A stretch of DNA of 64,000 bases, from contig JADNRZ010000021.1 of the NCBI GenBank assembly GCA_015501605.1, positions 310,001-374,000 of the forward strand, in the 5' to 3' direction. A program made the position numbers and the translations under genes. This document shows positions 40,789 through 51,574 of the stretch, piece by piece (positions within the stretch are counted from its first letter, which is position 1; each line of letters opens with the position of its first letter). The notes under the pieces are model-generated. The model saw only the letters and a list, made by a program, of their open reading frames with translations, was not told where the DNA came from and searched no databases. Origin of the DNA: Panaeolus papilionaceus. Lineage: Eukaryota > Basidiomycota > Agaricomycetes > Agaricales.

Positions 40789-42437
40789 ATGCGCTTCTTC
40801 ACTACTATCTTCCTCGCCATCTCCCTGGTTGCCCCTGCTCTCACTAGCCCAACTATCGCTCTTCGCGATGTTGAGCGCTACCAGGGTCAGACCACCGGCA
40901 AGTACATCATCAACTTCAAGAAGCAGAAGGGCGTATCCCGCCGCAACTGGGCCAAGAAGCTCAAGATTAAGGCCAGTGACGAATGGGATCTGGTTAACGG
41001 CTTTGCTGGTAGGTGATATGGGTGTAACGCATCCTGTACAGCATGTATTGACTTCTGGTTCTGCAGCTGAACTCGATGAGGACACTCTCAACATCCTTCG
41101 CGCTTCCGACGATGTTGAGCTCGTCGCCGAGGATGGAATCATGCATACGTTTGCAACTCAGTACGTTGGGTTTGGGTTTGAGCAAACGCTGTGAGCAAAT
41201 TATTGACGCATCCTTATCTAGAACCAACGCACCATGGGGTCTTCAGCGAATCTCGCAGCGTACCAAGCTCACGAGCACTTCCACAACGTACGTGATTTAC
41301 TGTTAACAGAATTGCGAAGGCAAAGTTACGCTGACATCGTTCTTCTTCAGCGCTCTGACCTACACCTACAAGTACGACAACACTGCAGGAGCTGGCGTTG
41401 ATATCTACATCATCGGTGAGTAGTATTCTTCTCGATGCGTTTAAATGATTATCGACAGTCAATTTATTTTAGACACTGGCATCCTTACTACGCATATTGA
41501 CTTCGGTGGCCGTGCTCGCTGGGGCGCCAGTTTCAATAACCTTCCGTAAGTCAATGATCCGCAGGACATATACCCTTTTGTCAAACACCAGCCCTCAGAA
41601 ACTCCGACGGTAACGGGCACGGTACTCACTGCGCGTAAGTCCATTTAGGCATTTTTGACGCTATTGATACTTACCTTCATCCTTCCCTCAATTAGTGGCA
41701 CTGCTGGAGGAACACGTTTCGGTGTTGCCAAGGCATCCAACCTCATTGCTGTCAAGGTACTCAGCGACAGCGGTTCCGGTGCCACCTCTGGTATCGTTTC
41801 TGGTATGAACTGGATACTCAACCAGGCCAACGCTTCTGGTCGTCCCTCGGTCGTCTCCATGTCCCTCGGTGGAAGCACTGCCACCGCTATTGACAATGCT
41901 GTCGCCTCTGTATATATCCACGTTTAAGATTCAGAACGCCATGACAACCCACTCACATGTTACCCCACAGCTCACTGCCGCTGGAATTCACGTCATCGCC
42001 GCCGCCGGAAACGACAACCGCAATGCTGCCAACACCTCCCCCGCTCGTGCCCCCTCTGCTATCACCGTGGGCGCCTCCACCATTGGTGACGTTCGATCCT
42101 CATTCTCCAACTTTGGCGCCGTCGTCGACGTCTTCGCCCCCGGGACAGGCATCACGTCCACCTGGATTGGCAGCAACACCGCTACGAACAACATCTCTGG
42201 AACTTCCATGGCCTGCCCCCATGTCGCTGGCCTTGTTGCCTATCTCATTGCTAAGGATGGCAACGTCACCCCGGCTGCCATGAAGACCAAGGTTAAGGGC
42301 TTGGCTGTCAAGAACGTTCTTACCAGCGTCCGTGCGTACCAACATTTTCAAGTTATGTTCGTTCCCACCATTTACTAACCTTGTTTTGTGTAGCTTCGGG
42401 AACCGTGAACGAGCTCGTATTCAACGGCTTCGCTTAA
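40789..42437 (+). CDS. Secreted subtilisin-like serine protease (S8, proteinase K type)
   Basis: Nine exons (40789-41008, 41067-41160, 41222-41287, 41351-41415, 41473-41545, 41599-41634, 41696-41909, 41971-42331, 42394-42437) give a 390-aa preproprotein. Signal peptide MRFFTTIFLAISLVAPALTS, then an I9 inhibitor propeptide (G-K-Y-I-I-N-F-K ... V-E-L-V-A-E-D-G-I). The mature domain starts near QTNAPWGLQRIS. The catalytic triad is complete: D149 in I-I-D-T-G-I, H180 in N-G-H-G-T-H-C-A-G-T, S335 in GTSMACPHVAGL. The oxyanion asparagine block AAGNDNRNA is present. Length and layout match the proteinase K subfamily. The start was taken at MRFF because upstream in-frame codons from 40714 would bury the signal peptide. 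Secreted broad-specificity protease for nutrition or defence. Confidence 0.96.
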
Positions 42438-43304
42438 TTGTAATTGTCGAATTCTAAACTTACTGTAATTTTAATATACCTTAGCGTACCAACAACGAGC
42501 TAGCGTTCCTTTCTCTCTCAAACTTCGCGTGTAGTTCGATTTTCACGCCCGTGTTTATTTGTATCCTTCGTCTGGGCTCCCAACTTTCCGCTCTGAGTCT
42601 CTAAGCATTGACGCACCCCGCTGAATCTGCAGTTTTATTTAGGACGTCGATAAGCCAGCGTGTGTATTCCCCGGGCCCTACTTTTAGATACCTCTCTCAC
42701 ACCCCACATTGTCACCACAACACTCACCAATGAGGTTCGGGTATTTTCCACTTTAACTCAGATCTGATGGTCACACATTTCGACTCACGGCGGTTTAAAA
42801 TGACAAGTGAGGAAGAGGGAGGTATGCAGAGGATACACAAGAACAAATAAATTAGTATCTGCAGAAGAAGAGAAACATGGAGATATGGCATTGGATTAGT
42901 GAAGTGGGAAGGAGGGACATCTAGCTGGTAAACATCGTAGCGGATGGCCGAATGACTGTGATACGAAACGCGCGATAAGATGCAGTCTGTGCGTTGACGC
43001 AATACTGGGACTATGGCATGTGCGCCTGCGTGCTGGGTCTTTAGATTCGTCCATAGGCGCAGCTCGTCGGCGAGTACTGAATACCTAGATGTACGATTAT
43101 ATAGAATCGGAGATGTCACTCATGTAAGCGGCTCGAGGTCGACTCGTGCATCATTACGTGTGACTGTACTTCTCAGAATACAATAAATACTTGTCGGCGG
43201 ATTTCAAGCTTGAGCTTCATCTACTATCATCTCCTGTGTGTTTACAAGCTTGATCTTTCTCCGCAGTCACTTGATTTCATACTCGCAACTTTCCCCATAC
43301 TATC
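42438..43304. other. Intergenic, no gene seen
   Basis: A 131-codon minus-strand frame (42724-43119) spans much of it but shows no domain, signal or splice logic. Possible 3' UTR and promoter sequence. Confidence 0.4.
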
Positions 43305-44628
43305 ATGGAAACCCATCCTCTCCCCGATTATACGAAGATCCAGGTTGTCCGCTTCGTATCAGTTGAATCAGTTGAAAATGTCGAGAAGATCAAAAGCACT
43401 TTAAACGCAGCAAATGTCATTGTGTGAATAAATACCTCCAGTTGGTATGTCCATCTTTTATTGACAAGATCTTTCAGTTTATTGGGGCCAACGGGAACTG
43501 GGAAAAGCACAGTAAGTTCTTCCGTTACTAGATATTTTATTTGGGTCACTGATGTTGGGTTGTCACTTCGTAGTTCATTGAAGCACTGGCTTCCAACGAC
43601 CACCTTAAAATTTCCGGTGATCAGCTAGAGGGTGTCACGCAGTCAATATCCGTCTACAGACTTGTCAATGTGAGGCGCAAGTGGAGCAATCGCCGGGTAT
43701 ATCTACTCGATGTTCCGGGCTTTGCAGATACAAAAATATATCGGAGATGAGGATTATATCAATGTTGCGCAATTGGATGGAAGGGGCAAAGTAATCGCAT
43801 TCCCCTCAATCAATTGAACAGGCTAACGGATAGGTATACTAGATTGTCCAACGTGTACCACATTCTGTACTTCACGTCTGTCAATAATCCGCGCTTGCCA
43901 AGGAGTCATCGAGAAGCGCTTTTCACTTTCCAGGCTCTTACGGGTATTGCTACAGCTGAAGGTATCACCGTTTGTACAACGATGTGGGACCGTCTCTGGA
44001 GTCAAACGGCTACGATGCGCGCAGAGAGCAATTTCAACCAGCTCCGAAATGAAATATGGAAGGTACGTCATGTTGTCGAGTGATTTATCGACTTTTATTA
44101 CGTTCTGATCTTTCGACTCAGGAATATGTGGGCAAGGGAACGCAGATTCTCAAATTTCACAACACGCAACAATCGGCCCTTGCAATTCTGGATGCAGCTT
44201 ATAATCGTATATCTGGACCGGATTTCGAACTTCAAAGAGTGGTTGGCTGGTCACATATCCCTGTTCGAGAAACGGCATTTGGCACGCCCATCTATAACAA
44301 CCTCCAAGCACGAATTGAAAACGTACGCACTGAATTGACATTCATCCAGTCTGACTTGGACGGAGCAGGAGAACGGGCCGATGCGCAACTGACTGCGATT
44401 ATTGTTCAACGACGTAAAACGGCGCAGGGACTCCTTACTATGTTTACAGAGGACAATTGTGAGTTCGGACCGCGCCCCGACCACCCTGAGATCCGTCCTT
44501 ACTCGGAAAGCCTTGGTCTCTTGAGCCGTGCCTTCATTCCATTGAAGAGAGAGCTGAAGATACTTGCGAATGCACGTACTTCACCACAAGTTGTAGGTCC
44601 GTTGGTTGTATCCTTGTATTTGATGTGA
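43305..44628 (+). pseudogene. P-loop GTPase-like (G-domain) gene with apparent frameshift
   Basis: Exons encode a G1 P-loop L-L-G-P-T-G-T-G-K-S-T (43478-43511), then F-I-E-A-L-A..S-G-D-Q-L-E-G-V-T-Q-S (from 43574) and the G3 motif D-V-P-G-F-A-D-T-K. Two extra bases (AT) then break the frame at about 43729-43743; with them removed the frame continues I-S-E-M-R-I-I-S-M-L-R. A GT..AG stretch of only 31 nt (43791-43821) would be needed next. The frame then runs through L-Y-F-T-S-V..TTMWDRLW and, after an intron (44063-44121), E-Y-V-G-K-G-T-Q-I-L-K-F-H-N-T-Q to a stop at 44628. This is the AIG1/septin-like G-domain family expanded in agaricomycetes. The 5' exons are uncertain. Either a recent pseudogene or a sequence error. 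Confidence 0.65.
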
Positions 44629-44770
44629 GTGAGGTTACTAATGTCCTACTTAGAAACGGGGGCGAAGCCATCAACACCGCCTCCATCGCTCAACACGTCC
44701 AATGGACAAACCGCAAACCTCTTCGAAGAGAGTGATCCGGCTATACAACGCAAACCTCCGGCTCCCAATG

Positions 44771-46842
44771 TCAACCTTCCAACTCAACATCCTCAACCAG
44801 TTCATCCTCTACCCAAGGCTCCACCGAGTTTGGAAACTGAAACATGTCGTTAGGGTCGTACGTCGATTTGAGTCTTTGAAGTCGGGGATAATGAGAACCG
44901 TAGTATAGGTGTTGCCCTAGAGAGAATTAGAATTTAATCAGTACAGGTTAGGGAAAGATGCGTAGAGGAGCGTGGTAATGATAGCGTCATCGACGGGGGT
45001 GATAGTACGAAAATGAAGAATGTGGGACAGGCAGGGTAGTAGAACGAAAGAAAATGGAACATACAGTTATCCAATCTATCGTCAATGTAATTCGCATATG
45101 TTCCATAATCCCACCCAGAAGGACTATTTTTGACGATAATATCGACCATATCTGAGTATTCAAATCGGCGTTCAACATCAGTTTACCGACAGCCCAATTC
45201 CAAAAATAATAAAATAATAAAAATAGGACGCACCATCAAGCAGCCCAAAGCCCTCCTTCGGGAACGGAGGGGCTCCATCCATCGACGACGTATAAAACTG
45301 GATCGTAAACAACGTGTTCCTCCGCCCAAACGACGTCGTATCCAGAGGTATTTGATTGATTTTACTAGACGGCCCACCATACATCTCGATCTCGATATAC
45401 CAAACCTATAATTACAGGGCCACCTCGTTAAGCACCAAGAAACTCAAAAGAAAAGATTTCGTAAAAAAAACGGACATAAAACGCACCGTATTCGCCTCAA
45501 ACCCTTCATCTCCCAAATACTTCATCCAACTACGCACCGCCCCCTCTTCCATCGGCACTTCCTGGGGCGTCATCAAACTCTTCGCATAAAACGTATTCGG
45601 CTCATCCGGTAGTACCGTCGTATTCAACCTTCCCATAAACCCCAACATCTCCACGCTCTCGATATAGGTTCCTGGGTTAACTGTGACGTTCTGCACCGGG
45701 GGAAGCCTGCTGAGTAGTGGGCCCATTACGCCCTCGACGTCGTCGTGTGGACCGTAGTAGGCACCCATGATCCACATTTGGACTTTTCCGTGGGCGCTCC
45801 CGCGCGTGAGTACGAGGTAGAGGCCGACGTTTGAGGGTGTTGAAGGGGAGAGAGTGAAGTCTTGATATGCAAGGACGGAGGAAGTGGCTTCGGTGGTGGC
45901 GATGTCCCAGACGTATAAGAAGGTCGTCACAGAAGGTGGCGCAGGAAAGGTAGTAGCACGAATGGAGGTGACGATACCGTAAGAACTGGAGGATCCTCGC
46001 AGAGCCTACCAAGTAATGCAATGAGACAAGTCGAGTATAAAGGAAAAATTTTACGTACCCAAAACAGATCAGGGTGTCTCGACGACGAAGCCGTGACCAT
46101 AGTTCCATTCGCAAGAACAACATCAAGAGACTGGACCGTATCCAGCGTAAGACCCCAAGATCGCGATGTAAATCCATATCCACCGTGTCCTACGTTACAT
46201 GAAAGCAGTCGGTATAGTCGAAGCAAGAATAGAGACAGAGATCCTACCAGAGTGGCCCCCCATCCCAACATATGGACACAACCCATGAGGCATGGCGCTC
46301 CCATGTCCATCCAGAATCAAAGCCAGGTCACCTAGTCGCGTCCCAGGTCCAATAGTGGCAACGTTTGTCGAACCGTCATATTCGATGGTGTTGAAAAGAC
46401 TGAGATCAACAACAACTGCGCCATCTTTACCTCCAAGTGCGTTGGCGATGTAACTATGCTATAGAACAAAACTCGGTTGAGACGACCGAAGGAAGAGCAC
46501 GTAAGATGTCTACGCACCCCTCCACTCCGAGCAGATACAGCGACATTATAGCGACCACTAATCGTGACGATCTCCGAGACGTCTCGTGAACTGCGAGGGT
46601 AGGTGATCGCCAGAGGTCTGAAGGTATATCTGCGATTGACTATGGAGAGTTGAATCAGAGCGAGGACGTGAAGAAATCAGGAATGAATTGAACTCACAAG
46701 CAGCACTGGCATTGGCATACCGATTGTCCGCAGACGAGATCACCTCAAACCCACGACCCTTCAAATCAGAGACCAAACCCGCTATCGTCAAACCAGACAA
46801 TACCAACCAAATACAGAGCCATTGACGAATGCTGCCAGACAT
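44771..46842 (-). CDS. Secreted FA-linked oxidase of BBE/AA7 type (FAD PCMH domain)
   Basis: Eight exons (46842-46698, 46639-46518, 46458-46248, 46189-46059, 46005-45487, 45405-45234, 45151-45065, 44916-44771) give 510 aa, all in frame. Signal peptide MSGSIRQWLCIWLVLSGLTIAG. The FAD-binding PCMH domain has both residues used for bicovalent flavin attachment: H90 in R-S-G-G-H-S-Y and C150 in H-G-L-C-P-Y-V-G-M-G-G. A C-terminal BBE-like segment (Y-Y-G-S-H-Y-P-R-L-Q-R-L-K-S-T-Y-D-P-N-D-M-F) closes the protein. The C-P-x-V-G-x-G-G form is that of carbohydrate (oligosaccharide) oxidases, so oxidation of sugar reducing ends with release of hydrogen peroxide is likely, fitting the xylanases nearby; other BBE substrates cannot be excluded. 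It converges on the G-domain gene with 142 bp between stops. Confidence 0.93.
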
Positions 46843-47221
46843 GAGGGTAGAAAGGAACGAGGTGTCAAAAGTACACTCCCAGAACAGATCATTTAAAGAG
46901 GAGAATGAGATGGCTGTCTGATACAATGACGACGCGCGCTGATGCATCATGCCTGTAAACATGCATTGAAATGCGCATGTGAACGCAAACCAGGAATAGA
47001 GTGAATAGGGAAGCACATGGCCAGACGGGTTAGTGGAGTCCCTTTCATCGATGCCGTCGGAGCGAGACGTAAAAATATCATCCGCAGTTCTTGTCGCGAA
47101 TACAGAGGAGCGTGATGAAGTCAGCGCAGGGTGATGGTGGTAAGTCCCCTTTTATAATGCAGACAAGACGCGTCGCGTCATATTCCGAGTCTCCAGGTTG
47201 ACAATAATTAAAGAGGCCCAT
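46843..47221. other. Promoter side of the AA7-like gene
   Basis: No gene supported. Upstream in-frame codons exist as far as 47016 but start choice at 46842 gives a proper signal peptide. Confidence 0.5.
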
Positions 47222-47545
47222 ACTCGTGTGCTATATTGACTATTGGGAATATATCTACATCTGGAGAGAAACCTGTCAGTGAAGGTCTCCCCTGGGCGAA
47301 GACAGGTTTCAACTCACCTAAATGTCTGCGTAAGCTATTCGTCCAGATAAACCTAGCACCATAACATTATTAGCACCATAAAAAAAGGAAGAAAAAAGTC
47401 ATATATCACGAGAAAAGTGGACGAGGTCGGAAAAGAAACATGCCTTATTTCCGTTGATGATGATGGCCAGAAAGAGAAGAGAACGAGATTGTGACGACGA
47501 CTTCAGGCCCATGACCCCCAAACCCGCCAGGTGATATGATCAGTC
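47222..47545. repeat. Tandem non-coding duplication, unit A
   Basis: Shares with unit B (47608-47945), in order: ACTCGTGTATG or GTGCTA, T-A-C-A-T-C-T-(G/A)-G-A-G-A then ACCTGTCAGTG.A.G, CTCAACT or CTCACCTAA, CACCAT, CAT.CATCACGA.AA, GGACG.GG, AGAAAAGAGAAC, ATTGTGACGA, CCC.CAGG and CCGCC. No open frame is conserved between the units. Confidence 0.65.
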
Positions 47546-47607
47546 ACGACCCAGATTTCACAAGTTGAGTCGCCTTTCTCGAGCTTGCACTAATTTAAAG
47601 GCAGAAA

Positions 47608-47945
47608 CTCGTGTATGATGGAGATAAATACACAGTATTGGTCTGACAGCGTACATCTAGAGATAAAACGTGTCAGTGGAAGATGCCAAGCTAGTAGCTG
47701 AGGATGTCAACTCAACTAATATCTACCTAAACCCTCGCCCAAGCAAATACAGCCTCACCATTTTATGAGCAGCATGAATGCAAGAGATCATACATCACGA
47801 CGAAATGGACGGGGAAAATGGAGAAACACGACCCACCACCGTTGGCAGCCGTAAGGAAGAAAAGAGAACAGGAATTGTGACGATGTTCCTGTGACCCTGT
47901 CCCCCAGGTTTCAAACTCCGCCGGCCAAGTCCGATACCCTGGAGG
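47608..47945. repeat. Tandem non-coding duplication, unit B
   Basis: Diverged direct copy of unit A, offset about 390 bp. Both units lie upstream of the unknown 166-aa gene. Confidence 0.65.
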
Positions 47946-48365
47946 GAGATGAAAACCTTTGAGTGAGAATCAACCCAACCCTCAAACTGCCAAAGCTAAT
48001 AGTATTACAAAATGCTAAGCGGAAATCGTGTAGTCTGCCTCAAATAAAATACTCTGTTATGACACTGTAGTTACTTGAGTTAAGCTATCATAGTAACATG
48101 AAGCCTGTCTGATCATACCGAGTTCGAGGCGATTTCTGTGCACATCAATCTTCCTATTTTTCAACTAAAAAAAACTTCCTCGTTCAAAATTTTCCCCTTA
48201 AATTGGTATCTAAGAACAGGATGATCATTTTCTGAGTCAATGACAGAGAAAACTTTACTTAGCTCACTACCGCCCCCACCGAAATCGTATAAAAGGACCC
48301 AGCCCAACCTTCTCTTCATCAACAAGCAAAGCAAATCATCTGCTATCTTATACTCAATTATCACA

Positions 48366-49046
48366 ATGCCCGCACCAGTTGAATCCGGAAACGAAGTCCT
48401 GATCCCCTTGTTCGACGCCGAGGCCGCCAACAAGCTCTTCCACATAACTTGGAGCCAAAGCCTCGCCACTCGCAATGCTGACTACTACCTCGTCACTGCC
48501 GACAATATCACCACTGGTAAGCACATATTATCTGGCATTACTTACAAGAGCCTATACTTACCTCGATACGTCCAGGAACCCAGTTCCCTTTCTTTATCGC
48601 CGCCGAGTACTACAAGAGCAGCACCAGCGCTAACCCGAACCACATCACCCGTGTTGGTCAGCTCTTGCCAGGTGGTAAGACTTATGCTTCTATTCATCAT
48701 CCTCGAATGTTTGCTGATTCGATTCGTTTCTTTTTCAGAGGGATACAAATTGAAGGTCGGTAACTCGCTTCAATACGGCCAAAAGAACGCCGCTGGCGAG
48801 CTCCGCTTTGTCGTTTACCACGACAAGGAGCGCAAACCTTACCAGGTGTGTTATATTCTACTACCCCATCTGAAGGATTAATGTCAATTAATATTCGAAC
48901 AGCACCGTTTTATTGAGACCGCCGTTGGCTCTGCAAGTGCCACCAAAGCTCAAGAGCTCGCCAAGTCCTTCGGATATGGCGCCATCGGTGATCAGGTTGG
49001 CAGCCTTGCCAAGAACTTCGTTGGCGATTACTTGCATACCTTCTGA
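48366..49046 (+). CDS. Unknown 166-aa protein
   Basis: Four exons (48366-48516, 48576-48674, 48739-48845, 48903-49046) join in frame from MPAPVESGNEVLIPLFDAE to VGDYLHTF. No signal peptide, no cysteine motif and no membrane helix are visible; the middle (K-V-G-N-S-L-Q-Y-G, L-R-F-V-V-Y-H-D) looks beta-rich and the end (GYGAIGDQVGSLAKNFVG) could form an amphipathic helix. A TATA box (TCGTATAAAAGG near 48285) and codons rich in C-ending forms suggest good expression. I do not recognise the family. The gene lies just left of the microprotein pair. The existence of the gene is well supported by four consistent splice junctions; its function is not known. Confidence 0.8.
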
Positions 49047-49346
49047 ACATGTATCGGTGGATTAGATGGCATTCCGAGTATCTACTATTACCCGACTGTT
49101 ACATATCGAATGTATACACCAGTTGTCCGAGTCAACATATCGATAAATGGTCACGTTTTCATGTTGAGTCCACTTGGCTATGGGGATCAGCATCAAATTG
49201 CCTCGAAGAGTGAAACTCATCTGCATTTCTGACATCATTTCCTCGAAATTCAAAGAAAGGGTAAATTCATATTTCTAGATAAATCACTCGATGGTATCTA
49301 AAGGAAGGCGTGGGTCTACTATGTCCTTTCAAATTGAACGACTAAA

Positions 49347-49547
49347 TCATTTTCCAGAGACAGCCCCAGATAAGGCACTATACCCCGAAACCTTCGAACC
49401 CCCGACGGGAGTGTGTAGAGGGTTTCCCCCACCCACAGCAGCGGGTCCAGGCTTTCCATCTTGACCACCAGCAGGCACAGCACCGGATAGGGAACTGTAA
49501 CCCGAGACTTTGGCGGCGGGGACAGAGCTGTGGAGAGTATTTGACAT
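49347..49547 (-). CDS. Microprotein A, two NPLH/KVSGYS repeat units
   Basis: A 66-aa intronless frame whose protein is made of two copies of one unit: N-T-L-H-S-S-V-P-A-A-K-V-S-G-Y-S-S-L-S-G-A-V and N-P-L-H-T-P-V-G-G-S-K-V-S-G-Y-S-A-L-S-G-A-V, joined by a Gly/Pro/Ala spacer and ending SGK. It is rich in Ser, Gly and Ala and has no cysteine, signal peptide, membrane helix or CaaX end. A near-identical protein is encoded divergently 1 kb away and a single-unit version at 59.7 kb, so conservation across three loci shows it is real coding sequence. A TATA-like ACATATAAACTG lies about 140 bp upstream. Family not recognised; function unknown. Confidence 0.8.
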   Translation of the reverse strand: MSNTLHSSVPAAKVSGYSSLSGAVPAGGQDGKPGPAAVGGGNPLHTPVGGSKVSGYSALSGAVSGK

Positions 49548-50564
49548 TATGCTGATGGTAATGAAGTCGCTTTGAGCTCGGTTTATTGGATAGTGATGTC
49601 GTTGAACGGATGCGTTCTGATGGTGCTGGTGTGTGATATCGACGTGTTGGTGCTGATGGATCCAGGATATTGGACGCAGTTTATATGTCTTGGTAAATGA
49701 TCAGCATTGTTGGTTGAACCTTGCTCTCATATAAGATCGCAAACACACAATGCGTCGCATACGTCCCGCATTGCCAACCTCGCAGCGTGAAATCATAGAG
49801 ACGTCTCCTCACCTAGCATCACATAGTATTATTATTCATGCATGTGACAATGTTAGAGGAGGGCCCATTGACAATATGTTTCTCCTAGGATGTCCAGGCA
49901 TTGTGATTTTCTCCAATTACAATGCGAGTAAACACCATCTCAGAAAACCTCTCAAGTGGGCGCTGCCAGTGACGATAGAACAACGGCGAGGGCCAGAACC
50001 TTACGCGAGGTGATAGCCAGAGAACTCCTGGCGTTTCGTCAATCAGCGTCACAGTTTATCGAACGCTTATAGTATCTAACAAAGCCGATGTGGCTCATGA
50101 TGTTCTCTCCTATCGCAGACGTCAACTCATCTCTGAGGTAAACACATCGGGGAATAGAGAACCGCACTGTTCATGCTATGTCCATATGCGTTTTTGGTAG
50201 ATTTTTTACCATATTGGTTTTGGGTTGTTGATCAGGCATGAATGTCTTGACCTTGCGCTAACGCCCATAATCCTCTCAGAGAATTGTGCCATTTATTGCA
50301 TTGTACAAATATCTGGGGTTGGTGCTCTGCCTCGCATTGTCAACCTCGATTGCCCGCTCATCGACGCGCTGTTGAGTACCACTAACCCGCCCAGCCGCCC
50401 TCTCACACTATACATTGCGCTATCCTATGCGAACGACAACGCACAACCACCCACAGTATATAACCAGCAGGATGTCGCCGTCAACTCATTACTAAACTAA
50501 ACCCGATCACCACACAACCACCCCAGCTCACCAACCTTAGGACAAACTTCGATTCCATCCAACA
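49548..50564. other. Divergent promoter region between two microprotein genes
   Basis: 1,017 bp between the two start codons. Each side has its own TATA-like box (near 49690 on the minus strand; GTATATAACC near 50456 on the plus strand) and a pyrimidine/A-rich leader, so two promoters rather than one shared core. Frames at 49750-50013 and 50225-50500 are unsupported. Confidence 0.5.
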
Positions 50565-50765
50565 ATGTCTTCCAACCCTTTGCACGCCTCCGTCGCCTCC
50601 TCCAAAGTCTCGGGTTACAGCTCTCTATCTGGTGCCGTCCCTGCTGCTGCTGGTGCAGCTGGGAGCACACCTTCCGTTGGTGGTGGCAACCCTCTTCACG
50701 CCCCTGTTGGAGGCTCGAAGGTTTCTGGATACAGTTCGCTTTCAGGAGCTGTTTCAGGAAAGTGA
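50565..50765 (+). CDS. Microprotein B, two NPLH/KVSGYS repeat units
   Basis: A 66-aa intronless frame, same length as microprotein A. Unit 1 is N-P-L-H-A-S-V-A-S-S-K-V-S-G-Y-S-S-L-S-G-A-V, then an Ala/Gly spacer, then unit 2 N-P-L-H-A-P-V-G-G-S-K-V-S-G-Y-S-S-L-S-G-A-V ending SGK. Unit 2 is nearly the same as unit 2 of microprotein A, so the internal duplication came before the gene duplication. No signal peptide, cysteine or membrane segment. It lies head to head with microprotein A. Probably cytosolic and unstructured or self-associating; this is inference. Family not recognised. Confidence 0.82.
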   Translation: MSSNPLHASVASSKVSGYSSLSGAVPAAAGAAGSTPSVGGGNPLHAPVGGSKVSGYSSLSGAVSGK

Positions 50766-51042
50766 TCAAGCATGTCTTACGAGAGCAAGAAAACACGCAT
50801 TCCTAACATGTGTCTTATGAATGATACAATTGGAGGAAGCTACGTTGACTAGATATTTGTTCATAGTTCGAACCTAATTTTATTCAGAATTTCTGGAGCG
50901 CGTCCTGATATGAACGCTTGAGGTAGTATCCACATACATATGTCCATTATGTATCACGCATCCAGGGCAAGGGGACACCAGTAAGTATCATTGGCGGTGT
51001 ATAATTGAGTTACGAGCTATGTTACGAGACTGAATTTATTGC

Positions 51043-51574
51043 TTATTCCATGTGCTCGAGGAAGAACGGGATGCCACTGGATACGAGGTCAAGCTGAACA
51101 GCGTGAGGTGTTAACGTTGCTATTGATCCAAATAGGCATGGTGAACTCACCACTGACACACATTCACCAACAGGGTCTTCAGAAGGTATCCAGCCCTTGT
51201 TAGTCCCACTCAGAGGTATGCTAATGGTTCGACCAACACTTCAGAATATAGCTTCATGAACACAGCTGACGAAGGCTTACGAATCGAAGCTTGTATGAGC
51301 TATACAGTGTGTTCTGACCCCAAACCTTGACGCCACCACCAGAAGGGACGACGGGCATACCTTCAATGGCGAGAGTGGCTTCAATTTCGCTTCCAGCCAG
51401 GGAATTCTGTCACAGCAACCGCGAAATGAGAAATGCCTGAAATCATGAGAGTGAAGATACATACGTCATACCAGGGGCCAGCTGCATCATTGTGCCGTTA
51501 CAACCAACTGAACTGCGAACGGATCCACCCGAGGAATCATCGAAAATGATCTTGTAGCAGCCGCTATGGAGCAT
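51043..51574 (-). CDS. Small unknown protein, one splice junction unresolved
   Basis: Minus-strand exons 51574-51461 (MLHSGCYKIIFDDSSGG ... APGMTY) and 51406-51281 (NSLAGSEIEATLAIEGMP ... YKLRF) join in frame. A further block reads V-G-R-T-I-S-I-P-L-S-G-T-N-K-G-W-I-P-S-E-D-P-V-G-E-C (about 51236-51151) and joins to 51093-51043 (LDLVSSGIPFFLEHME, stop). The link between YKLRF and VGRT needs a phase that the obvious 42-nt GT..AG intron does not give, so there is either an unusual splice or a 1-2 base shift. The start may also be further upstream. About 140 aa, few cysteines, no signal peptide seen. I do not recognise it; the coding character of the pieces is good. Confidence 0.5.

Noticed and set aside
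41645..42351. Minus-strand frames across the subtilase
   Set aside because: Antisense shadows of exons 7 and 8, rich in Val/Ala as expected from GC-biased sense codons.
42724..43119. 131-codon minus-strand frame
   Set aside because: No domain, no signal peptide and a composition like random frame; one hydrophobic stretch is not enough.
44629..44853. Pro-rich 74-codon plus-strand frame after the G-domain gene
   Set aside because: Its right part is antisense to the last exon of the AA7-like oxidase (44916-44771), which is well supported by motif and frame; the Pro-rich protein is a shadow.
49347..50765. Mating pheromone precursors
   Set aside because: The 66-aa proteins have no C-terminal CaaX motif and no cysteine; they end in SGK.
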